Origin: an uncultured Eubacteriales bacterium
GTDB taxonomy: Bacteria; Bacillota; Clostridia; Oscillospirales; Acutalibacteraceae
DNA length: 7,051 bases
Assembly: GCA_900319615.1 (NCBI GenBank)
Contig: ONPE01000146.1
Coordinates: 1-7,051 of the forward strand
Direction: 5' to 3'
In this document: one piece after another, positions 1 to 5,940 of the stretch
Numbering within the stretch: position 1 is the stretch's first letter
Layout: each line of letters begins with the position of its first letter
Translations under genes and position numbers: made by a program
Notes under the pieces: model-generated
What the model saw: only the letters and a program-made list of their open reading frames with translations
The model's database searches: none
Told to the model about the DNA's origin: nothing

Positions 1-53
1 TCCAGCAGAGACATCAGCTCGTCGAAGTCCTGATAATGAACTACAGTATTCAT
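1..53 (-). CDS. Start of an unidentified gene coupled to recJ (partial, 3' part outside window)
   Basis: An ATG at 53-51 overlaps the recJ stop codon TGA (52-50) in an ATGA arrangement. It opens a reading frame that stays open to the window edge, beginning MNTVVHYQDFDELMSLL. A strong ribosome binding site (GAGGGAGG, 61-68) sits 7 nt upstream, inside the last codons of recJ, so translation here is well supported even though only 17 codons are visible. These residues are too few and too generic (acidic, helix-like) to assign a family. From knowledge of related clostridial genomes, relA/spoT-type (p)ppGpp synthetase or apt genes often follow recJ. That is a context guess, not something visible here. 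Because recJ is frameshifted upstream, ribosomes reading the damaged frame stop at 564 and do not reach this overlap, so any coupling from recJ would be lost and initiation would rely on its own site. Confidence 0.6.
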   Translation of the reverse strand, partial: MNTVVHYQDFDELMSLL

Positions 54-2015
54 CCGCGTACCTCCCTCAGCTTTTGTATTATCACAGATGTGTTGAGGTC
101 TACCTTTCCCCCGACCTCGCACATCTTTATCTCAAAGTCGTACATCCCCTCGAATATCCTGATGAGCCCGAGCTCGTTCATCGCCTCGAGGATCACCCTC
201 AGCTTGCCGTAGCCCACGTCGGAACGCAGGCGGTAGAGCAGCGTGTCGAAGGAATGCTTGTAGCCGCCGTTCGCCTTGACATAACGGTATACGACGGCGA
301 ATTCTTCTCTGCCGGGCAGCAGCTTGTCAGCCTCAGCGGGGGTGAGCCTGTCGCCGCGGCAGAAACGCTCAAATAATTCTTTTGAAGAAATTATATCATC
401 CTCGTCCATGCCCGAAAAGCGCATAGCGCGCACTATCACGGACAGGTTCTCGGAGTTGTTGTAAAGGTTGATATCGAGAGTCACCGCAAGATCGAGGACG
501 TCGCCCGTCTTGTAGGGGAACTCTGCAAGGGTGGTGGAAAACCTCAGCGCGTACACGGTGCTCTCACCGCGCGAGAAGGTCAGGCGCAGGTGCTTGCCTC
601 CGCCGAGCTCGCGAATATCGCGCAGGGTCATGTTGTACAGCCCGAACAGCGGCGTCGGGTTGCCGGAGCCGTAGGGCTCGAGCAGGCTCAGACCGCGGGC
701 GAGATCTACGCTGAGCTGCGCCGGATTGAGCTTGCAGTCCAGCTGCAGCGAAGGAACCGGAACCGGGTGAGTATCGGTATACCGGTTGATCTGCTCGATG
801 AACGCTTCGATATTCTCCCTGCGAATGCCGAACGTCGACCGAACGCCCCGAAGCGCGGCAGATATCGCCGTCGAGGGTGATAACTATCGTGGGCTTGCCG
901 TAGACCTCCTTGATGCGGGAGGCGACGATGCCGATAACGCCCTTGTGCCAGCCGTCGCCGCACACGACGATGATACGGTTGTTGACGATGGAGGGATCCT
1001 CGCGGATCATGTCGTCGATGTCCGAGAGGATGTCGCGCTCGATCTGCTGGCGCTCGCTGTTGTCGGAGCTGAGCTCGGCGGCTATATCGGCGGCGTATTC
1101 TTCATCGTCGGTCAGGAGCATCGCCACCGACTTTTTTGACAGACCGAGCCTGCCGCCGGCGTTGATGCGCGGCACGAGGTTGAAGCTGAGATTACCGGCG
1201 CTGATAGTCTTGCCGGTCAGCCCTGCCTCTTCGACAAGGGCGGCGATGCCGGCGCGGTCGCCGTTGTTGATGTGGCGCAGACCGTTCTTCACCAGCACGC
1301 GGTTCTCGCCGCGCAGGGCTACGATATCGCCGACCGTGCCGATGGCGGCAAGGTCGGAGTAATTCTCTAAAAGTCCGTCGACGTCGGCATACTCGCCCTC
1401 GATAGCCTGTACCAGTTTGAATGCTACGCCGACTCCTGATAATTCTTTAAAAGAACTATCGCAATCCGGACGATGGGGGTCGACAATTGCCGCAGCATCC
1501 GGCATTACATCCGGAACGGCATGGTGATCGGTGATGACGGTGTCGATGCCGAGAGACAGAGCGTAGTCTACCTCGTCGACAGCCGCAACGCCGTTATCGA
1601 CCGTGATGATCAGGGTGACGCCCTGCTCGTAGATACGTGAGATCGCGTCGCGGTTCATGCCGTAGCCCTCGGTCTCTCGTGAAGGGATGTAGTAGATCGC
1701 GTTGGCTCCGATATCGGAGAGATACGAGTACAGCAGAGCGGTCGAGGTGACGCCGTCGGCGTCGAAATCGCCGTAGATGCAGATGCGCTCGCCGTTCTCG
1801 ATAGCCGCCTGTATGCGCTCGACGGCGATATCCATATCCTTGATGCGGAACGGAGACTCGGTGAGGGTCTCGCCGCTGAGGAACTCGACTATATCGTCGT
1901 CGTCGGTGATGCCGCGGATTTCGAGCAGCATGGCGATCAGCATGGGGAGATCGTAGCGCTGAGAAACGGCGACCGCGTTTTCTTTATTCAATTTTCGGGT
2001 CAGCCATTTCTTCAT
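50..2015 (-). pseudogene. recJ: Single-stranded-DNA-specific exonuclease RecJ, broken by an internal deletion and frameshift
   Basis: RecJ degrades single-stranded DNA 5' to 3' in recombinational and mismatch repair in the cytoplasm. The first 393 residues (2015-837) are a clear RecJ: GDFDADGVTS at 82-91, ITVDNG at 137-142, TDHH at 162-165 (the DHH motif), IVDPHRPDC at 177-185, and the start of DHHA1 with GWHKGVIGIVASR at 355-367, ending at SGRSV (389-393). The remaining 257 residues (from RRENIEAFIEQINRY at 823 to the TGA at 52-50) are equally clear RecJ: linker, OB-fold and C-terminal region. They are in another frame. Only 13 nt (824-836) separate the two halves, where the family has about 30 residues that include the FGGH...AAG motif of DHHA1. 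About 77 bp therefore seem to be missing, out of frame. The damaged frame runs on with 90 unrelated Arg/Ser-rich residues to a stop at 566-564. The restored length would be about 680 residues, normal for clostridial RecJ. The start at 2015 has an AGGAG site 6 nt upstream. This is either a true pseudogene or an assembly/sequencing error; the near-perfect state of both halves means the lesion is very recent or artificial. Confidence 0.9.
61..68 (-). promoter_or_regulatory. Ribosome binding site of the gene starting at 53
   Basis: The minus strand reads GAGGGAGG here, followed by 7 nt and then ATG at 53-51. It is a close match to the anti-Shine-Dalgarno complement at good spacing, lies within the 3' end of recJ, and is the main reason to accept the truncated frame at the window edge as a real gene. 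Confidence 0.65.
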
Positions 2016-2021
2016 GGGGAA

Positions 2022-2026
2022 CTCCT
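2022..2026 (-). promoter_or_regulatory. Ribosome binding site of recJ
   Basis: AGGAG on the minus strand lies 6 nt before the ATG at 2015-2013. It fixes the recJ start at MKKWLTRKL, which matches the usual RecJ amino terminus. Confidence 0.75.
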
Positions 2027-2038
2027 GTTATTTCAGTT

Positions 2039-2075
2039 GAGATTGCGACAGTCCTAAGGGGCTTCGCAACGACTC
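2039..2075 (-). other. Possible RNA hairpin in the recN-recJ spacer
   Basis: The 69-nt spacer between recN and recJ contains an inverted repeat. On the plus strand TTGCGA (2043-2048) pairs with TCGCAA (2064-2069). Inside it AGTCC (2050-2054) faces GGGCT (2059-2063) around a 4-nt loop, with one bulged base at 2049. On the minus-strand transcript the inner helix has one C-A mismatch. Outer triplets at 2039-2041 and 2073-2075 can also pair. No run of U follows it in the direction of transcription, so it does not look like an intrinsic terminator. It could be a processing, pausing or mRNA-stability element, or chance. No promoter-like -35/-10 pair was seen in this spacer. Confidence 0.3.
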
Positions 2076-2084
2076 ATTCATTGT

Positions 2085-3755
2085 TTATTTTTCTTTTGCA
2101 GAATTTAAAAGCTCTTTTGCGTGGTTTCTCGCGCTGTCGGTTATCTGCTCGCCGCCGACGATACGCGCGAGCTCCTCTACCCTGCCCTCCTGATCGAGCG
2201 AGGTCACGTGGGTGTAGGTGCGGTCGTCGTGTACCTCCTTGCCTATCAGCAGGTGGTTGTCGGCGAAGGCGGCTATCTGCGCCTGATGGGTCACGCAGAG
2301 CACCTGGCGGTCTTGCGAGAGTTGGCTCAGCTTCTGACCCACGCGGTCGGCTGCGGAGCCGGAGATACCGGTGTCGATCTCGTCAAAGATCAGCGTCTGC
2401 ACGAAATCTGCACGTGAGAGCACGGTCTTGATGGCGAGCATCATGCGCGAGAGCTCGCCGCCCGACGCGATCTTGCTGACGGGCTTCGGCTCCTCGCCGG
2501 GGTTGGTCGAGATGAGGAACTCGAGCTTATCTATGCCGCGGTTGTTGAGATCGACCTCTTCGAGCTGTATCTCGAGGCGGACGTTGGGCATGAGGAGGAA
2601 AGCCATCTCGCGCTCTACAGCGGAGCGGAAGTCCTCGCAGACCTTTTGACGGACGGTCGATATTTCTTTTGCAGAAATATACGCTTTATTATACAGATCA
2701 TCCCTGCGCTTGATCAGCCGCTCACGGTTGTCGGCATAGTCGGTCAGGGATTTTAATTCTTCTTTAGCATTATCCAGATAGGCGATCAGCTCGTCATCGC
2801 TGTCGCCGTACTTGCGGCGCAGACGGTAGATAAGGTCGAGGCGCTCCTCGATCTCTTCGAGCCTGCCGGGGTCGGAGTCGACGTCGTCCATCGCGCCCTC
2901 GAGCTCGCGCGAGAGCTCCTGCAGCTCATAAAGCGCGGATGAAAGCCTGTCGGCGGCTCCCTCTAAAGACGGCAGCCACCGCGACGCAGTGAGCACCGAG
3001 GAGCAGGCGTCGTCGGTCATGCGCAGGGCTCCGTCGGTATCGCCGTCGCCGTCGAGCGCTATGCGAGCCTTCATGAGCTCCTTTGCGATCTTCTCGCGGT
3101 TTTGCAGGGCGTCGCGCTCTGCGGTAAGGGCGTCGTACTCGCCGGGGGTTATATCGGCTTCATCGAGCTCCGATATCTGGAAGGTGAGCAGGTCGATGCG
3201 GCGCAGGCGCTCTGCCTCGTCGGTATCGGCGGAGTCCAGCTCAGCCTCAACGGCTTTGAGCTCGCGGTAGATCGCGCGGTAAGCCGAGAGCTGCGCCCCG
3301 ATATCGGCGAGAGCGTCGATGTATACGATGTGCAGCGCCGGATCCATCAGCTCGAGATTATCGTTCTGCCCGTGGATGTTGATGAGGTATTCGCCCAACT
3401 CCCGAAGCGCCGCTACGGTAGCCGGACGGGAGTTGATGCGGCAGGTGTTTTTGCCCGCTGTGTTGAGCTCGCGGGACAGGATAAGCGTGTCGTCCTCGGC
3501 TTCGTAACCCATGGCTCTCAGCTTTTTGAGAGTCAGCTCGGACAAGCCCTCAAAGGTCGCGCTGACGAAAGCGGCGTCCGCGCCGGAGCGGATCATACCG
3601 CGCGACGAGCGGTGACCGAGCACGGCGTTGATAGAGTCGATGACGATGCTTTTACCGGCGCCGGTCTCACCCGTGAGGACGTTGAGTCCGCCGGTGAAGT
3701 CGATCCGGCTTTTTTCGATAACCGCTATATTCTCGATGTAAAGATTCGTTAACAT
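2085..3755 (-). CDS. recN: DNA repair protein RecN (SMC-like ATPase)
   Basis: RecN is a cytoplasmic SMC-family ATPase recruited early to double-strand breaks, where it helps hold DNA ends and supports RecA-dependent recombination. The 556-residue product has the usual family length and architecture. It begins with MLTNLYIENIAVIEK and a Walker A motif GETGAGKS at 29-36. A long charged coiled-coil middle rich in Glu, Arg, Leu and Asp follows, roughly residues 150-370. The second head half has the ABC signature IASGGELSR at 429-437, Walker B TLIFDEID at 454-461 and a switch histidine in THQAQIAA from 489. All ATPase elements are present, so the protein should be active. It starts 30 nt after the argR stop with its own ribosome binding site (AAAGGAAG). 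In clostridia and bacilli argR and recN are commonly adjacent, so this order supports both calls. SOS control is common for recN in other bacteria, but no LexA-like box was recognised in the 30-nt gap. Confidence 0.97.
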   Translation of the reverse strand: MLTNLYIENIAVIEKSRIDFTGGLNVLTGETGAGKSIVIDSINAVLGHRSSRGMIRSGADAAFVSATFEGLSELTLKKLRAMGYEAEDDTLILSRELNTAGKNTCRINSRPATVAALRELGEYLINIHGQNDNLELMDPALHIVYIDALADIGAQLSAYRAIYRELKAVEAELDSADTDEAERLRRIDLLTFQISELDEADITPGEYDALTAERDALQNREKIAKELMKARIALDGDGDTDGALRMTDDACSSVLTASRWLPSLEGAADRLSSALYELQELSRELEGAMDDVDSDPGRLEEIEERLDLIYRLRRKYGDSDDELIAYLDNAKEELKSLTDYADNRERLIKRRDDLYNKAYISAKEISTVRQKVCEDFRSAVEREMAFLLMPNVRLEIQLEEVDLNNRGIDKLEFLISTNPGEEPKPVSKIASGGELSRMMLAIKTVLSRADFVQTLIFDEIDTGISGSAADRVGQKLSQLSQDRQVLCVTHQAQIAAFADNHLLIGKEVHDDRTYTHVTSLDQEGRVEELARIVGGEQITDSARNHAKELLNSAKEK

Positions 3756-3761
3756 AGACAG

Positions 3762-3769
3762 CTTCCTTT
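3762..3769 (-). promoter_or_regulatory. Ribosome binding site of recN
   Basis: AAAGGAAG on the minus strand lies 6 nt before the ATG at 3755-3753, in the 30-nt gap after argR. It supports this start and independent initiation of recN. Confidence 0.7.
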
Positions 3770-3785
3770 AGTTGAAGTAGTGGGA

Positions 3786-4235
3786 TCAGTTGAGGTAGTT
3801 CTCTAACTCTGCGGCGCAATCCTTGGCATGCTCAGCGGTCTTGCACACAACGATGATCGTGTCTTCGCCCGCGAGGGTGCCTACGACGCTGTCGAAGGAC
3901 ATCATATCCAGAGCGGCGCAGGCAGCCTGAGCCATGCCGCTGAAGGTCTTGATGACCACGATGTTCATCGCGTCCTCGATAGAGATAACGGAGGAAGAGA
4001 AGATGGTGTGGAAATTGTTCTTCGCGCCCTTCTCGGAGCTGGGCGACGCCTGATAACGATACTTGCCGTCGGGCATGAGGGTCTTGGTCAGGCGCAGCTG
4101 CTTGATATCACGCGAGACGGTCGACTGGGTCACTTCGTAGCCCTCGGCGCGAAGATGCTCGATGAGCTCTTCCTGTGTGGTTATCTGGAATTTGTTGATC
4201 AGTTCGAGAATTTTGTTGTGTCTTGTTGTTTTCAT
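3786..4235 (-). CDS. argR: Arginine repressor ArgR/AhrC
   Basis: ArgR is a hexameric transcription factor that, with L-arginine bound, represses arginine biosynthesis and in many Gram-positives activates arginine catabolism. The 149-residue product has the full family length. The amino-terminal winged helix-turn-helix spans about residues 5-65, with the recognition region TQSTVSRDIKQL at 36-47. The carboxy-terminal oligomerisation and arginine-binding domain contains GMAQAACAALD at 100-110 and GTLAGEDTI at 119-127. The last of these corresponds to the GTxAG(D/E)DT segment that binds arginine and forms the trimer interface. The gene begins only 4 nt after the nadK stop, with its AAAGGAG site inside nadK, so it is co-transcribed and probably translationally coupled. 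No clear ARG box (TGAATWWWWATTCA-like) was seen near it, so autoregulation is not supported from this window. Position between nadK and recN is typical for clostridia and says little about its target genes. Confidence 0.95.
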   Translation of the reverse strand: MKTTRHNKILELINKFQITTQEELIEHLRAEGYEVTQSTVSRDIKQLRLTKTLMPDGKYRYQASPSSEKGAKNNFHTIFSSSVISIEDAMNIVVIKTFSGMAQAACAALDMMSFDSVVGTLAGEDTIIVVCKTAEHAKDCAAELENYLN

Positions 4236-4239
4236 ATTG

Positions 4240-5130
4240 CTAGAACTCCTTTAGTTTTTCGCTGAGCAGCTTATAAAAATTCTTTTCCTTTAAGATAACG
4301 AGCGAAAGCTCGAGAGGTGATTTTTTGACCGTTACGGTGTCGTCGGAAGATATCGGTATATGATACTGACCGTCCACCGTCAGGTAGCACTTGAAGGTCG
4401 ACGACGGCCAAACCCTTGCGCGCAGCACCGAATCCTCGCCGAAGACGACGGGCCGCGTAGACAGCGCGTGAGGACAGATCGGGTTGAGCAGGATACAGCG
4501 CATATCCGGCTCGATGACCGGACCCCCGGCTGAGAATGAATACGCCGTGGAGCCGGTGGGCGTGGAGAAGAGCATACCGTCGGCGCGGTATGAGATCATG
4601 CGCTCTTCGCCGAGCTCGACGGATATATCTATCAGGTTCGCGAGGGTGTCGCGGTGGAGCACGACCTCGTTCACCGCGGTATAGCGGCTCTCGGCGCCGT
4701 CCTTATCGACGGTGATCTCCAGAAGCATACGGCTCTGTATGCGGTAATCGCCGGTGAGCAGCTTGGAAAGCTCGGAGAGCTCGTCGGGCTCGATGTTCGC
4801 GACGAAGCCGATGCGCCCGAGGTTGATGCCTAATAGCGGCTTCGCGACGAAGCCGATGCGCCCGAGGTTGATGCCTAATAGCGGCTTTTTGTACAGAGCG
4901 GCGAACTTGGCGTTATGGATTATGGTTCCGTCGCCGCCTACCGTGACCGTGATATCGGTATCGCGGATGACCTCCTGAGCCGTACCTGCGCAGATGGCGC
5001 CGTCTATCCTGCAATTCCCGGAGGTATAGATCTCGGCTCCGGCGGACGTCAGTAAAGCAGCCGCCTGAGAGGCTACCTCAAAAGCGCGCTTTTTATCTTC
5101 GTTTACAATCAGTGCAATCTTCATGATCAT
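4240..5130 (-). CDS. nadK: NAD kinase carrying a 15-residue internal tandem duplication
   Basis: NAD kinase phosphorylates NAD+ to NADP+ using ATP or polyphosphate and is the only source of NADP in most bacteria. The product has 296 residues. The family motif GGDGT is at 65-69, the NE motif at 154-155 (NEVVLHR), and the substrate-binding glycine-rich stretch ADGMLFSTPTGSTAYSFSAGGP runs in two parts across 183-204. Between GGDGT and NIEPDEL the sequence KPLLGINLGRIGFVA occurs twice in a row (82-96 and 97-111); other NAD kinases have it once. Without the extra copy the protein would be 281 residues, closer to the usual length. The insertion lies at the passage from the nucleotide-binding domain to the C-terminal domain and may disturb folding, so activity is uncertain despite the open frame. 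The start at 5130 overlaps the tlyA stop (ATGA). A second ATG at 5124-5122 would give MKIALIVNEDK, equally like family starts; neither has a strong ribosome binding site, which suggests translational coupling to tlyA. Confidence 0.94.
   Translation of the reverse strand: MIMKIALIVNEDKKRAFEVASQAAALLTSAGAEIYTSGNCRIDGAICAGTAQEVIRDTDITVTVGGDGTIIHNAKFAALYKKPLLGINLGRIGFVAKPLLGINLGRIGFVANIEPDELSELSKLLTGDYRIQSRMLLEITVDKDGAESRYTAVNEVVLHRDTLANLIDISVELGEERMISYRADGMLFSTPTGSTAYSFSAGGPVIEPDMRCILLNPICPHALSTRPVVFGEDSVLRARVWPSSTFKCYLTVDGQYHIPISSDDTVTVKKSPLELSLVILKEKNFYKLLSEKLKEF
4246..4252 (-). promoter_or_regulatory. Ribosome binding site of argR
   Basis: AAAGGAG on the minus strand lies 10 nt before the argR ATG at 4235-4233 and inside the last codons of nadK. 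It marks 4235 as the start. Confidence 0.7.
4796..4885. repeat. Perfect 45-bp direct tandem duplication inside nadK
   Basis: Copy one (4796-4840) and copy two (4841-4885) are identical over all 45 bases. The first two bases of the unit (TT) recur after copy two, and the match then stops. The unit is a multiple of three, so the nadK frame is preserved. Lack of any difference between copies, even at synonymous positions, indicates a very recent duplication or an assembly artefact. Only about 2 bp of homology is visible at the edges of the presumed original single copy. Confidence 0.97.
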
Positions 5131-5930
5131 TTATCCAGTTCGTCGTGCGACTCCTCTACCACCCCGGCGGCTGTGACCGCAAGATGGTTTTGGGGCTCGT
5201 CGCTGCGTTTGATGTGTAAGAGGTATTCGATATTCCCCTGCGGCCCTTTGATGGGCGAGTAGCTCAGCCCGAGCACGGAGAAGCCGTTATCGAGGCAAAA
5301 GCCGATGATGTCCTCGACCACGGAGATATGTACCTTTTTATCGCGGACGACGCCGTTCTTGCCGACGTGCTCGCGACCCGCCTCGAACTGCGGCTTTATC
5401 AGGCACACAGCCTCGGCGTCGGGGGCGCAGACTCCTCGCGCCGCGGGCAGGATGAGCTTCAAGGAGATGAACGCGACGTCCACCGAGAAGAAGCCGATGT
5501 CCTCCGGCACCTGCTCGTGCGTGACGTATCGCATATTTGTGCGTTCGAGATTCACCACGCGCTCATCGTTGCGCAGCTTCCACGCGAGCTGTCCGTAGCC
5601 TACGTCTACGGCGTAGACCTTAGAAGCGCCGTTTTGCAGCATACAGTCGGTAAAGCCTCCTGTAGACGCGCCGATATCCATAGTTATCTTACCTTCGAGG
5701 GATATCGGGAAGACCTGCATAGCCTTCTCGAGCTTATAGCCTCCGCGCGATACGTAGCGCATACGGTTGTCGCGCACCTCGACAGCGGCGTTCTCGTCGA
5801 AAGAAGCGCCTGCCTTGTCGGCCTTCTGGTTATTCGCATAGACGCAGCCGGACATGATGACCGCCTTCGCCTTCTCGCGGCTCTCGAAAAAGCCTTTTTC
5901 TACCAATAATACGTCCAATCGTTTCTTCAT
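5127..5930 (-). CDS. tlyA: TlyA-family rRNA 2'-O-methyltransferase with S4 domain
   Basis: TlyA enzymes use S-adenosylmethionine to methylate ribose 2'-OH groups in ribosomal RNA (C1920 of 23S and, in some lineages, C1409 of 16S), which affects sensitivity to capreomycin-type drugs. The 267-residue product has an amino-terminal S4 RNA-binding domain (about 1-60, starting MKKRLDVLLVEKG), the linker YVSRGGYKLEKA at 59-70, and a Rossmann methyltransferase domain with the cofactor motif DIGASTGGFTD at 85-95. The K-D-K-E tetrad known from the family is visible at K66, D151 (SVDVAFISL), K179 (LIKPQFEAG) and E235 (GNIEYL), so the enzyme should be active. The start lies 7 nt after the dxs stop; a TGAGG ribosome site formed partly by that stop sits 5 nt upstream. 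The last codons overlap nadK by ATGA. The C-terminal tail beyond about residue 242 is acidic and variable. Some annotations label this family hemolysin or FtsJ-like; the tetrad and the S4 domain favour the rRNA methyltransferase reading. Confidence 0.95.
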   Translation of the reverse strand: MKKRLDVLLVEKGFFESREKAKAVIMSGCVYANNQKADKAGASFDENAAVEVRDNRMRYVSRGGYKLEKAMQVFPISLEGKITMDIGASTGGFTDCMLQNGASKVYAVDVGYGQLAWKLRNDERVVNLERTNMRYVTHEQVPEDIGFFSVDVAFISLKLILPAARGVCAPDAEAVCLIKPQFEAGREHVGKNGVVRDKKVHISVVEDIIGFCLDNGFSVLGLSYSPIKGPQGNIEYLLHIKRSDEPQNHLAVTAAGVVEESHDELDK

Positions 5931-5935
5931 AGGCG

Positions 5936-5940
5936 CCTCA
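5936..5940 (-). promoter_or_regulatory. Ribosome binding site of tlyA, overlapping the dxs stop
   Basis: The minus strand reads TGAGG, with TGA being the dxs stop codon, then 5 nt, then the tlyA ATG at 5930-5928. This arrangement suggests reinitiation by ribosomes finishing dxs. Confidence 0.55.

Noticed and set aside
50..631. Separate 193-residue protein starting at the ATG at 631
   Set aside because: Its sequence is the C-terminal region of RecJ and the same frame continues upstream to 823 with RecJ-like sequence. No ribosome binding site precedes the ATG, so it is treated as part of the broken recJ.
706..963. 85-codon minus-strand frame inside recJ
   Set aside because: It is the third frame over the recJ break, Arg-rich with no family resemblance; the two true RecJ frames account for this stretch.
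2039..2084. Intrinsic terminator between recN and recJ
   Set aside because: A hairpin is possible but no U-tract follows it in the transcribed direction; the nearby T-rich sequence lies on the wrong side.
2688..2693. TATAAT-like -10 element on the minus strand within recN
   Set aside because: The hexamer matches but there is no acceptable -35 at 16-18 nt, and it lies in an A+T-rich coding patch in the middle of recN, so a promoter is not supported.
3102..3752. 216-codon plus-strand open frame opposite recN
   Set aside because: It lies wholly antisense to the conserved N-terminal third of recN, shows no recognisable domain and is explained by GC-biased codon use leaving few antisense stops. 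The same holds for the other plus-strand frames opposite recJ, argR, nadK, tlyA and dxs.
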